A DNA stretch of 32,375 bases from assembly GCA_015233515.1 (NCBI GenBank), contig JADFXS010000010.1, positions 1 through 32,375 of the forward strand. Direction: 5' to 3'. Each line of letters begins with the position of its first letter. Positions within the stretch are counted from its first letter, which is position 1. This DNA is from Deltaproteobacteria bacterium (GTDB lineage Bacteria; Desulfobacterota; Desulfarculia; Adiutricales; JAGVGV01). A model generated the notes under the pieces. That model was not told the DNA's origin. It saw only the letters and a program-made list of their open reading frames with translations, and ran no database searches. This document shows positions 1 through 7,965 of the stretch, piece after piece. A program made the position numbers and the translations under genes.

Positions 1-1
1 C

Positions 2-136
2 TATTTCGAAACTTTCTATCAATTCAACCAGTTTACTAAGAGGCTGGACTCGGGGCGCATAGTGCACGGCAATTTGCGCGTAAGATGGAACGCTTTTCGC
101 GCCCGCGGAAAATTCTCGAAAAGAAAGTGGACCTAA
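2..136 (+). CDS. Possible C-terminal fragment of a gene cut by the window edge
   Basis: One plus-strand frame is open from base 2 to a TAA at 134-136 and gives 44 residues with no start inside the window. The tail is rich in aromatic and basic residues and ends in RGKFSKRKWT. No family is recognised. A 44-codon open stretch at this base composition could occur by chance, roughly one in ten by simple stop-codon odds. The call rests only on openness and a plausible residue mix. If real, it is the 3' end of a gene converging on the sigma-54 regulator. Confidence 0.2.
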   Translation, partial: YFETFYQFNQFTKRLDSGRIVHGNLRVRWNAFRARGKFSKRKWT

Positions 137-593
137 CGGCACGAAATCTTCCCCGATCCATTGTTCTATCTTTTAAAAACAACTGGCGATGGTCATTGAA
201 AAGAGGCGATCGCTTAGGACGCCAAAGCAAGCCTTAGCGGCCATGGAGGTTTCTCATTTCGCTTTCCAATGACAGTTCGCGCTTTTTTTTGCTTAACAAC
301 CCGCTGAGGCGTGGCGGGTCAGATACTCGACAGGCAACAGGTAAATGATACTATATAACCACAGAGCAATAATCGTTCCAAAAATTTAAAAACGCGGCCG
401 ATATAGGACGAAGACTATCAAGTGTTTAAAATTAATATGTTTTTATATTACAAACGCGATGGCTGGAAGAGGCGGGATGAATCCGGAGCGGGCCAGAAGG
501 CTTCTTTTCCTTGCATTCCTGCCGAGTTTGTCTAAGCCTTGTTGAAAACTCATATATATCATTAAAGAATTATTTTGCAAAAATGCAAAGCCG
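137..593. other. Intergenic region without recognisable gene
   Basis: About 450 bases lie between the possible left-edge fragment and the stop of the sigma-54 activator. I see no ORF with family resemblance on either strand. The stretch is locally AT-rich between roughly 340 and 460. A 6-bp inverted repeat (acccgc/gcgggt) at about 300-318 is not followed by a T-run in either direction, so I do not call it a terminator. No tRNA or recognisable riboswitch was seen. Confidence 0.5.
574..589 (-). terminator. Weak terminator-like hairpin after the sigma-54 activator
   Basis: The arms TTTGCA (574-579) and TGCAAA (584-589) form a 6-bp AT-rich stem with a 4-nt loop, immediately 3' of the minus-strand regulator's stop codon. 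In the transcript the stem is followed by a U-rich but interrupted stretch. The low GC content of the stem makes this a weak candidate. Confidence 0.25.
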
Positions 594-2381
594 TTAATGC
601 AATATTGCCTGACTCGAAGGGATCAAGTGTTTCTTGACTTTCCTCCCTAAAGTCGAAGGGTCTATCCCCAGGACACGAGCGGCCCGGTATTTGTTCCCGT
701 GCCGTTTCAAGGCGTTAACGATTATTCTCTTCTCGTGTTCTTCCAGGGCCTGTCTTAGGGAGACCTCGGTTTCCTCCGGCGAATCCGGAAGAGAGGTGAA
801 TGGTTCGAGGAGGTTGTGGCGACTGAGGTCGGTCGCCCTGATTTCGTCCCGGGTGCACATAATAATCAGACGTTCGATGATGTTCTGGAGCTCTCGAATG
901 TTACCCGGATAGTGGTAGGCGCAGAGAATGGCGACCATCTCCGGCGAGATGGATTTTTTCAGGTCGTGCTTCCGGTTGAATTCCAATATGAAGCTCCGGA
1001 TCAAGGCCGGGATGTCTTCTCGTCTCTCTCTTAACGGAGGGATGTGAATGGGCGCGATGTTCAGACGATAATACAAATCCTGACGAAAACGACCTTCCGT
1101 AACTCTTTTTCTGAGGTCGCTGTTGGTGGCGGCGATAATGCGCAGGTCGATTTTAATCGGTTCCGTCCCACCCACGGGAATGACCTCTTTATCTTCGAGC
1201 AAGGTCAGGAGTTTGACTTGCATGTTAACGGAAAGCTCGCCGATTTCGTCCAGGAAAAGAGTCCCGTGGTGGGCGATCTGGGCCAGCCCCGGCTTTCCGG
1301 CCGCATCGGCGCCGGTGAAGGCGCCCTTTCTATACCCGAACAATTCGGATTCCATCAGAGTTTCCGGGATGGCCCCGCAGTTTATCTTGAGGAACCGATG
1401 GTTTCTTCTTGGACTCAACTTGTGAATATAATTTGCAAAAAAGCTTTTTCCCGGTCCTGATTCCCCCAAAATCAGCAAAGTGGTGTCGAACCGGGCCAGC
1501 GCCCGGGCCGTGGCAAAGGCTTCCCTGGACCCCGGTGAAAGGGCGATGGGGTCCGACCCGGCAGCGTCGCCGTTCAGCCCGCCGGGCGGGGAAATGGCGA
1601 TTTCGGTGGCGCCGAGATTGGACTGAAGCTGATTTTTCATTAAAGTCAGATAAGTGATATCCCGTTCGTTGGTAACCACAAAATCGATCTGGCCGTTTTC
1701 GTCGAAAACGGGTGTTCCGGTGACGATGATCTGTTTCCCGTTTTTCAACTTTTGCATTATGGTCAGAGGCGTTTTTCGTTTGAGCACTTCAAGGGAGACG
1801 GACCGGTCTATATAGCCTTCCGCCACTATATCCTGGATATTTTTCCCGATTACGTCCCGGATGATATGCCCGTTGAGGCGTTCCGAGCTTTTGTTCAGTT
1901 TGAGAACCAAGCCCGAGCCGTCAGTGATGAAAAGCCCATCGTAGGACGATTCGAAAACCGCGTTGAGCTGACGGTTCATCTTCTTGTAAGCGTCCAATTC
2001 CTTGGCCATGTCTTCGAACTCGGAGATTTTCTGGAAGACCGAAACCGCCCCGATGAGCTTTTGGTCCCTCAGAATGGGAGAGATATTGGCCATGATCTCG
2101 ACATACTGGCCTTTCAGCCGGTATCCGGGGAAAGATTCTCCGGTGGACAGGCATTCCAGCAATATTCCGCCGGTATTGGGCAGGACTTCCAGAATGGGCC
2201 TGTCCATGGCCTCCTTAACCGTAATCTGGAAAACCTGTTCGGCGCTCGAATTGAAACAGACAATCCGCCCCTGATCGTTTATGGCCACTACCCCGTTGGA
2301 GACGGCGTTGAGCAATCGGTCATAATTAATCCGCCCCCAGCCGGGTTGGATCGGTTCCGGCGATTTTCCTTTTTCGGACAT
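594..2381 (-). CDS. Sigma-54-dependent activator with two PAS domains (PAS-PAS-AAA+-HTH)
   Basis: This 595-aa bacterial enhancer-binding protein would activate RNA polymerase-sigma54 promoters by ATP hydrolysis. PAS domains span about residues 20-115 and 135-245. The AAA+ domain spans about 280-510, with Walker A GESGPGKS (306-313), the sigma54-contacting loop GAFTGA (353-358), Walker B LFLDEIGE (375-382) and an RQDLYYRL arginine-finger segment (433-440). A Fis-like helix-turn-helix (NKYRAARVLGIDPSTLGRKV) begins near 563. There is no N-terminal receiver domain, so the signal is probably read by the PAS domains. The P-loop has Pro and a final Ser where most family members have Thr and Glu (GESGTGKE). 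The ATG is well supported by AGGAGG six bases upstream. It lies downstream of the T6SS genes in the same direction, beyond a repeat element. Regulation of the T6SS is plausible by position only, because I found no convincing -24/-12 site in front of the cluster. Confidence 0.93.
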   Translation of the reverse strand: MSEKGKSPEPIQPGWGRINYDRLLNAVSNGVVAINDQGRIVCFNSSAEQVFQITVKEAMDRPILEVLPNTGGILLECLSTGESFPGYRLKGQYVEIMANISPILRDQKLIGAVSVFQKISEFEDMAKELDAYKKMNRQLNAVFESSYDGLFITDGSGLVLKLNKSSERLNGHIIRDVIGKNIQDIVAEGYIDRSVSLEVLKRKTPLTIMQKLKNGKQIIVTGTPVFDENGQIDFVVTNERDITYLTLMKNQLQSNLGATEIAISPPGGLNGDAAGSDPIALSPGSREAFATARALARFDTTLLILGESGPGKSFFANYIHKLSPRRNHRFLKINCGAIPETLMESELFGYRKGAFTGADAAGKPGLAQIAHHGTLFLDEIGELSVNMQVKLLTLLEDKEVIPVGGTEPIKIDLRIIAATNSDLRKRVTEGRFRQDLYYRLNIAPIHIPPLRERREDIPALIRSFILEFNRKHDLKKSISPEMVAILCAYHYPGNIRELQNIIERLIIMCTRDEIRATDLSRHNLLEPFTSLPDSPEETEVSLRQALEEHEKRIIVNALKRHGNKYRAARVLGIDPSTLGRKVKKHLIPSSQAILH

Positions 2382-2450
2382 GACGGCCTCCTGAAAAACC
2401 CACCCACCCGTGGATGTTCACGATCAAGAAAACCAGGAAAAAAACTATTG

Positions 2451-2568
2451 CATCTCCCCGCGGTTGGCCGCAGGGAATCTCCGACATGCAAGAAACGGAA
2501 GAGTTTAAACTTTTTGCTCGCTAACCCCTTAGCAAGCTGCGGGGAATGTGCTCGTCCGCATGTTCAAC
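2451..2568 (+). repeat. Double-hairpin intergenic repeat, copy A
   Basis: This copy of an approximately 120-bp dispersed element has a left palindrome (ccccgcggttggccgcaggg), a conserved centre resembling acatgcaagaaacgg followed by an A/T-rich run and gctcgc, a right imperfect palindrome around cccttagcaagctgcgggg, and the end gcatgttcaac. It sits between the ankyrin gene and the sigma-54 activator. Related copies lie at 18402-18521, 20811-20926 and, inverted, at 31165-31284. Confidence 0.8.
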
Positions 2569-2591
2569 GCGGTCGGCGGAATATATGAGAG

Positions 2592-2620
2592 CCTATAAAA
2601 GCCTAAGCGAAAAACATCAA
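2592..2620 (-). promoter_or_regulatory. Weak sigma-70-like promoter upstream of the sigma-54 activator
   Basis: On the minus strand TTGATG (2620-2615) and TATAGG (2597-2592) are separated by exactly 17 bases and each matches the consensus at four of six positions. Transcription from here would run through repeat copy A before reaching the regulator's ATG at 2381. This is sequence resemblance only. Confidence 0.25.
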
Positions 2621-2643
2621 TACTCCATTGGCCTCAAAATATA

Positions 2644-3081
2644 TTACTTTGAGCTTAAGTATTCGGCAATTTCCTTTTTCTTATCTTTCACGGCTTTCTC
2701 ATAGGGCGTCAGGTTGTCTTTTCCTTTGATATCCGTTCTTGCGCCATGCTTAAGTAAAATTTTCACCGCCTCAAGATTATCCGCCCAGACCGCATCGTGG
2801 AGAGGCGTGTAACCATTGGAAAGCCCCTGGGCGTTGACATCAAAGCCATGGTCGATCAAAAGCGTGATTATTTCCGTGTTTTTTTGAAACATCGCCGCAT
2901 GGAGGGCGGTCCCGCCGAAAGAGTCCCGCTCATCGGGATTCACTTTATCTTCCAATATCTTTTTTACCAATTCAATATCTCCATCGTAAGCGGCTTTGTG
3001 GAGACTGTCCGAGCAAAATGCGTTGGTCGACAACAAAAAAAACGTCAATAACATGATAAGCGATACGGTATTTTTTATCAT
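2644..3081 (-). CDS. Secreted ankyrin-repeat protein, possible T6SS immunity-type protein
   Basis: A 145-aa protein starts MIKNTVSLIMLLTFFLLS, a short basic N-terminus and hydrophobic core typical of a Sec signal peptide, with likely cleavage near NAFC/SDS. The residues before Cys do not fit a lipobox well. The mature part is about four ankyrin repeats (LHKAAYDGDIELVKKIL, ALHAAMFQKNTEIITLL, PLHDAVWADNLEAVKILL, then a C-terminal cap). I chose ATG 3081 over an in-frame start at 3129 because GGAG lies six bases upstream and the signal peptide begins there. It is the last gene behind vgrG, the DUF4123 adaptor and the GNAT gene. Small periplasmic ankyrin proteins occur as immunity or partner proteins near toxins and catalases in other bacteria. 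An immunity role here is inference, since no obvious toxin precedes it. Confidence 0.85.
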   Translation of the reverse strand: MIKNTVSLIMLLTFFLLSTNAFCSDSLHKAAYDGDIELVKKILEDKVNPDERDSFGGTALHAAMFQKNTEIITLLIDHGFDVNAQGLSNGYTPLHDAVWADNLEAVKILLKHGARTDIKGKDNLTPYEKAVKDKKKEIAEYLSSK

Positions 3082-3165
3082 AATCGACTCCATTATTTGG
3101 CTAGGTTTTAACCCTGATATTGCTGTCATCCAACGCTTAATGTGATAACGGATTAAAAAATTTTT

Positions 3166-3624
3166 TCAGATCAGCTGTTTTCGCAGATAAACCCGCGAAT
3201 ACCCTTTTTCAATACGGCGTTCGTATTCGGCATAACTGATCTTGGGATAGAGCACCAGGTTCTCGGTCATTTTCTCGTTAGTGTATAAGTAGATTGAGGT
3301 GTAGCCCTGGCGTCTGGCCTCTTGTTCGGCGAATTCAATCAGTATCTTTCCCACGCCTTTTCCCTGATATTCAGGGCTGACCGCGACGTTATCCAGGAGC
3401 AAACCTTCATCAGTCTTGATCAGAACCAGCGCTCCGACCACCCGACCTTGATGTTCGACCACCGTGACTTGGTGGTCCCGGATGATGTCCGCGTAATTAT
3501 CAAGCATCGGTCCGGGAGGTTTGCCCATCCGCTCAATGTATAACTTGTATGCGTCAGCCACACAGGCGGTGATGGCCGGCGCGTCACTCGCCCGGGCCGG
3601 GCGCACTGAGTATTCAGCGGACAT
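3166..3624 (-). CDS. GNAT family N-acetyltransferase
   Basis: This 152-aa protein has the GNAT fold in one domain. A beta strand with LLLDNVAVSPEY is followed by the acetyl-CoA pyrophosphate-binding loop QGKGVGK (87-93) and helix ILIEFAEQEARRQGY. The N-terminal signature VRPARASDAPAITACVADAY is typical of small GNATs. It would transfer acetyl from acetyl-CoA to an amine; the substrate cannot be read from sequence. The ATG lies only six bases after the DUF4123 stop and has AGGA about ten bases upstream, so it is probably co-transcribed with the VgrG cassette. It has no secretion signal and no fusion to a T6SS marker domain. It could be a cargo effector, a modifier that protects the producer, or an unrelated enzyme captured by the operon. 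Confidence 0.9.
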   Translation of the reverse strand: MSAEYSVRPARASDAPAITACVADAYKLYIERMGKPPGPMLDNYADIIRDHQVTVVEHQGRVVGALVLIKTDEGLLLDNVAVSPEYQGKGVGKILIEFAEQEARRQGYTSIYLYTNEKMTENLVLYPKISYAEYERRIEKGYSRVYLRKQLI

Positions 3625-3630
3625 ACAGCG

Positions 3631-4704
3631 TTATTCCTGCTCATCTTTCAGGTGGGCGACATCTTCAGTCCCGGCCTCGGGTATATCCGCGCCGCGCAGA
3701 AAAGACTCTACCCTTCGGACTTTGACTTCAGGTTCCAGTTCCGGATCGTTCAGTATGGTCCCTATCCGGGCGTATTCCGCCTGATGTTCGAAATCCATTC
3801 CCAGCTCAAAATTCCAGCCGACATAAGCCGCAGCCGCGGTTTCACCGGTCAGGCCATAGGCCAGAGCGCGGTCCAGGCCCTGACAGACCCGGCCCCGGAA
3901 TTCCTCAGGTTGCAGGCCAAAGGTTTTTTCGGGATAAACTTCCTTCAAATGGTCCATAAGGCGTCCTTCAAAGGCCGAGCGGGCATACTTGGCAAAAATT
4001 TCCATCTGTTCCGGTCTGAGGATCAACGCGCCATCCTCGGCCAAAAACGGTTGATCGGAATCAATAGCCGACTGACAAATCAGCGGTTCCGGGGGCACAA
4101 CATCCGGGTCCAGGGGTAGATCGGAACGGGTGAGCCGGGGATTTTCCCAGGCACACGCGGTCAGTCCGGATAATCCGGCGGATTCAAATATAAAATGCTT
4201 GACCGGTCCAAAGAAATGAGCCAGTTCCGCCGCCGTGGAACAGGTAAGGAAAACCGGCAGGACCCGAGGGTCATAATAACGAAAATACATCCGTCTACCG
4301 TCCGGCGCCCAGATATGCACCAGAGAACGAAAATGAGCGCCCAATTCTTTCAAATTGCCTGGTGAGACCAGAAACACTCCCCAGGATTGACCAAACCCTT
4401 CAGCCAGAAGCCAGTTCATGAATTTCGAACCGGGCTCCAAAGCCACCAGGGTCGGAGTCACATCCACCATCTTTTCCAAGGCTTGACCTTGATAAAGGTT
4501 GGCCGCCGGAGGATGAAATTGATGCAGGCCGCTCAGGACTTGCGTGGAGCGAGCCGGGTCCAATATGGCATATAAAAAATTATCAGGGTCCGGCTTGAAA
4601 CCGGTCAAGAGCGCGGTTAACCGGCCGGCCGGCTCGTTGTGATCCTGCTTGTCCGGAGACTCGGCGCTATCGGAACTTGCGGTTTTTTCTTGTTCTTCAC
4701 TCAT
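3631..4704 (-). CDS. DUF4123 T6SS effector adaptor/chaperone (Tap/TEC-like)
   Basis: This 357-aa protein matches the DUF4123 pattern in its first half: FLYAILDPAR near residue 43, TLVALEPGSKFMNWLLAEG, SWGVFLVSPGNLKELGAHFR and FRYYDPRVLPVFL. The C-terminal half is helical and carries a PEQMEIFAKYARSAFEGRLM segment. DUF4123 proteins bind the VgrG tail and load a cognate effector without being part of the finished spike. The start is ATG at 4704 with AAAGG eight bases upstream, three bases after the vgrG stop, consistent with translational coupling. The N-terminal 30 residues are acidic and look disordered. The effector usually follows this gene, but here the next genes are a GNAT enzyme and an ankyrin protein. 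Confidence 0.88.
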   Translation of the reverse strand: MSEEQEKTASSDSAESPDKQDHNEPAGRLTALLTGFKPDPDNFLYAILDPARSTQVLSGLHQFHPPAANLYQGQALEKMVDVTPTLVALEPGSKFMNWLLAEGFGQSWGVFLVSPGNLKELGAHFRSLVHIWAPDGRRMYFRYYDPRVLPVFLTCSTAAELAHFFGPVKHFIFESAGLSGLTACAWENPRLTRSDLPLDPDVVPPEPLICQSAIDSDQPFLAEDGALILRPEQMEIFAKYARSAFEGRLMDHLKEVYPEKTFGLQPEEFRGRVCQGLDRALAYGLTGETAAAAYVGWNFELGMDFEHQAEYARIGTILNDPELEPEVKVRRVESFLRGADIPEAGTEDVAHLKDEQE

Positions 4705-4707
4705 GGG

Positions 4708-6945
4708 TCATGCCTTTGAGCAGGTAGCGCAGAAAGGAGCGCCGGTCTGGGCGGCCTTTTTAAGAGCGCCGGCTTGGGCCATCTGTTCCGCGGCCGGGGA
4801 TGGCAATTCCTGGAAAGACGGCTCGGAATAGTCAGGCGTGGTTTTGGTCTTGGGTTTGGCTTCGGCCAGTTTATCCCGTCCACCGGCGCCATCGTCGGCC
4901 AGGTCCGGAAGGGTTGGAGTCAGAGGAGATTTCGGAACTTGTATCAGACCGGGCAGGCCGATGCCCGGCGCCCCGCCGCTGTTGATGAGCACCAGATTGC
5001 CGGTGATGGTCACGCCCATGGGATCGATCTTGATGAATCCTCCGGCGGCCTTGATGGTCAGTTCAAGCCCTCCGTCTATAACCACCTTGGTTCCGGCCCG
5101 CAGATGTATCTCCTGTCCGGCCGAAACCTGGTAATTGGCGGCACAACCGGTCACCGCGTCCCCGGAAATGGTCGTGGACCGGCCACCCTTGATCGCCGTC
5201 GAAGATTGGCCCTGGATGGTCAGCGAGGCGTCACCCCCGATCAACTCCAAAGACCGCCCCTGGATAGTCAGGGAAGAATCGCCTTCTATCCTGGTCGCCG
5301 CCTGGCCGTTGACAGTGGTATGAACTTCGCCTTCCACGGCTTCAAGCTTATCCTTCTTGACGATAAGGTGACGAGAAGCGCCGGTCCATTCCCGCCGGTC
5401 GTTTTCCACTCTTAAATCATAATCTTTTTGCGCGTGAAGAAATACCTGTTCCTGTCCGGCTTGATCCTCGAAGCGTAATTCGTTATAGCCATCACCACTT
5501 TTCGAGGAATTCGACTTGATAGTGCTTTTGGTTTTTTCATCCGGCAGGAGGTAAGGCGGCCGGAGGTCACCGTTGTACACGCGGCCGGTGATGATGGGCC
5601 GGTCCGGGTCCCCTTCCAGAAAATCCACGATGACTTCCTGGCCGATCCGAGGCAGGGCCATCATGCCGTACCGGCCTCCGGCCCAACCCTGACTGACCCG
5701 AATCCAGCAGGAACTGTTTTCATCCCCTTTGCTTTCCCGATCCCAGTGGAACTTGACCTTGACCCGTCCATGTTCGTCGGTGAAAATCTCTTCTTCTTGA
5801 GGCCCGACCACCACTGCGGTCTGACAGCCATGAATCACCGGTTTGCGGGTAACCCGCGGGGGGTGATAGATCTGGTTCGAACGCAGACAGGTGAAATGAT
5901 TGACATACAACGGCGCTTGTTCATCCTGCTCCTCAGCCTCCTGAGCCGCGACTTGAGGCTGATTTATTTCGTGGACAACTCGTAATAGGTTGTACTCGCA
6001 ATTGAAATCAGATCGCGGGTGACGACTCAAGGTAAACCTGAATCCGGGTATGAACCGACGACAAGCGCTGCTCCCATTGGCCAGCCGCCGGGAGGCCCGG
6101 ATGGTTTCCACCCTGATCCTGGCCAAGCGGCGCCCCTGATCCAATTCTTCATAATCCCCCGGAAAATCATAGATTTCGAGAGAATTGTTATCACCGGCCA
6201 TTTCGCTGACTTCCAGGTCCAGGCGGGGGGTCGTGAAGTTGAAGTCCTGCAGGGTCACGGCGCCGGAATCCACCCGCTGACCGGACCGCCATTGACTGAT
6301 AAATTCCTCATCCTGAAGCAAACCGCTGTATTCCCGAAAAGGAACCGTTGATTGATCCGCAATGGACACATTGGCCACCGAGCTGTCGCCCATGACCAAA
6401 ACTTCCTTATCCTGTTGATGATCGAAAAAGAAAAACAAGCCTTCATCTTCCATCAACCGGCAAATAAAGTTCAGGTCGGTTTCCCGATACTGAACCAGAT
6501 AGGAATGGGGGGCGTAGTTTTTCTGTAAAGCAAAACGATACTGGTCAGCCGGAATTCCCGCTTGAGACAGGACCAGGCGGATGACCTCCGGAACGCTTTT
6601 GTTCTGGAATATGCGGCAGTCATGACGAAAACGGAGAAACCAGAGCAACGGGACCAGGTGGGCTTCATAGTAAGTAAATTGTTTGCCTTCCCGGACCTGT
6701 TCAAACTTGAGCACTCGACCATGAACCAATCGGCGGCCCTGGGGATATTGGAAAATCAATCGTCCTGGTTTGCCCACGACGGCTTCGAAATTTATGGCCG
6801 GATCCAAGGCGGCCAGTTCTATTTTAAAGGAAAAAAGGCGGCTGACTTCTTCCAGCCCCCGGCAACGAACCACCCGCAAATCTTCGTTGTAGCCGGAGGC
6901 TTGAAAGGTAAAATCAGCTTCCTTGGACATACGGATCAGGGCCAT
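4708..6945 (-). CDS. vgrG: VgrG spike tip protein (TssI)
   Basis: A 745-aa protein forms the trimeric T6SS spike. The gp27-like part covers roughly residues 10-350 (for example YLVQYRETDLNFICRLMEDE). A gp5-type OB-fold follows at about 370-460 with the family motif GRVKVKFHWDRE, then CWIRVSQGWAGGRYGMMALP, then GQEVIVDFLEGDPDRPIITG. Beta-helical needle repeats run to about 660. The remaining 85 residues are a Pro/Lys-rich flexible tail ending PFCATCSKA, with two cysteines in a CxxC arrangement. There is no recognisable enzymatic C-terminal domain, so this is probably a carrier rather than an effector-fused VgrG, fitting the DUF4123 adaptor encoded next. ATG 6945 was chosen over 6930 because AAAGG precedes it at a reasonable distance; it lies 13 bases after the tssG stop. 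Confidence 0.97.
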   Translation of the reverse strand: MALIRMSKEADFTFQASGYNEDLRVVRCRGLEEVSRLFSFKIELAALDPAINFEAVVGKPGRLIFQYPQGRRLVHGRVLKFEQVREGKQFTYYEAHLVPLLWFLRFRHDCRIFQNKSVPEVIRLVLSQAGIPADQYRFALQKNYAPHSYLVQYRETDLNFICRLMEDEGLFFFFDHQQDKEVLVMGDSSVANVSIADQSTVPFREYSGLLQDEEFISQWRSGQRVDSGAVTLQDFNFTTPRLDLEVSEMAGDNNSLEIYDFPGDYEELDQGRRLARIRVETIRASRRLANGSSACRRFIPGFRFTLSRHPRSDFNCEYNLLRVVHEINQPQVAAQEAEEQDEQAPLYVNHFTCLRSNQIYHPPRVTRKPVIHGCQTAVVVGPQEEEIFTDEHGRVKVKFHWDRESKGDENSSCWIRVSQGWAGGRYGMMALPRIGQEVIVDFLEGDPDRPIITGRVYNGDLRPPYLLPDEKTKSTIKSNSSKSGDGYNELRFEDQAGQEQVFLHAQKDYDLRVENDRREWTGASRHLIVKKDKLEAVEGEVHTTVNGQAATRIEGDSSLTIQGRSLELIGGDASLTIQGQSSTAIKGGRSTTISGDAVTGCAANYQVSAGQEIHLRAGTKVVIDGGLELTIKAAGGFIKIDPMGVTITGNLVLINSGGAPGIGLPGLIQVPKSPLTPTLPDLADDGAGGRDKLAEAKPKTKTTPDYSEPSFQELPSPAAEQMAQAGALKKAAQTGAPFCATCSKA

Positions 6946-6958
6946 ATCTGTCAGCCTT

Positions 6959-7948
6959 TCATCTGGTCAAGATAATGGAACGATCATCTCCGCGACCGGC
7001 CCCCAGCCACGTGGTCCAGCCGAGATATCTCGGCCGGTCTTTTCCCAAGACCGGTTGAGGTATTTGGCCGCCTTTCAAAATCAATTCCACTTCAAAATCC
7101 AGGGGGTCCATTAAAAAGAGATTGATCAGGGCCAGAAGCAGCTTATACCTGGGATTGGACGGGACCAGGTTAAGGAAGGCCGGCCAGGTCAAGGGTCCCA
7201 AATGGATTCGGAATTTTCCGGATCGATCTTCCACCCGTTCTCCGGCCAGGCAGTCCAGGCCCGCGGTGGAATTCCGGCAGCCCAAGGCGTTTTTCTGGTC
7301 CGGTTTAAGAAACACATAACGACTGACGCACTGGCTGATGCGGATGGGAACATCATCCAGATAAACAGATAAAAATCCGGCCAGGCCGGCGGCCGAACGA
7401 GGCAATTGCGTCAACAATCCTAGGGCGGTAAGAAGCTCCAGATGGGGCAAATCCGGAGTGGCGGCGGTCGGCGCCAGCCCGGTCAAAGGGAGAAGACGAC
7501 GGGAAAATTCGTCTTGCCCATCCGACCTGAAGCGGACATCATAACGGTATTTGGCCCAGGATCGATAGAAGAGCGACAGCAGGCGATGGTTGAACAAATC
7601 GAGAAAAGCCCGCAGGCGAACCGCATCCGGATCGTCCGGATCGTCAATCGCTTTAGTGATAATAGTGGGGAGCGGCGAGGTGACTCCATACAACCCCAAA
7701 AAACCGACCATGACCTGGAATCGTTCCCGGTCGTGCCCGGCCGGCTTTTCCCGAGTCACGGACAGCACGTCGGCCTTGGGAAAACCATGACCTTGGTCCG
7801 GTCGCAGACGAATGGCTTCTTCCTCGGCCGGTCCGACGGTCCCCAAACCAGGGGATTCTTCATGGAGAATTTCCAGCAACCTGATCAACTGAAAAAAAGA
7901 AAATTCATGGCCATCGGCCAGGATTTTATTTATCAGATCGGAAGACAT
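6959..7948 (-). CDS. tssG: T6SS baseplate subunit TssG
   Basis: The 329-aa product is the usual length for TssG, the baseplate wedge partner of TssF. Family signatures seen are EFSFFQLIRLLE near residue 15, FLGLYGVTSPLPTI near 83 (the FxGLxGxxSPLP motif), FLDLFNHRLLSLFYRSWAKY near 115 and the late LGPLTWPAFLNLVP segment. TssG wraps TssF to form the wedge that attaches to TssK and TssE. The ATG has AAGGGA nine bases upstream and lies 17 bases after the tssF stop, so the two genes are almost certainly co-translated. No truncation or missing signature was noticed. Confidence 0.97.
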   Translation of the reverse strand: MSSDLINKILADGHEFSFFQLIRLLEILHEESPGLGTVGPAEEEAIRLRPDQGHGFPKADVLSVTREKPAGHDRERFQVMVGFLGLYGVTSPLPTIITKAIDDPDDPDAVRLRAFLDLFNHRLLSLFYRSWAKYRYDVRFRSDGQDEFSRRLLPLTGLAPTAATPDLPHLELLTALGLLTQLPRSAAGLAGFLSVYLDDVPIRISQCVSRYVFLKPDQKNALGCRNSTAGLDCLAGERVEDRSGKFRIHLGPLTWPAFLNLVPSNPRYKLLLALINLFLMDPLDFEVELILKGGQIPQPVLGKDRPRYLGWTTWLGAGRGDDRSIILTR

Positions 7949-7965
7949 GGTTCAAAGTCCCTTGA

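Noticed and set aside
1752..2588. Long plus-strand ORF of 278 codons
   Set aside because: It is antisense to the well-supported sigma-54 activator, resembles no family and extends into repeat copy A.
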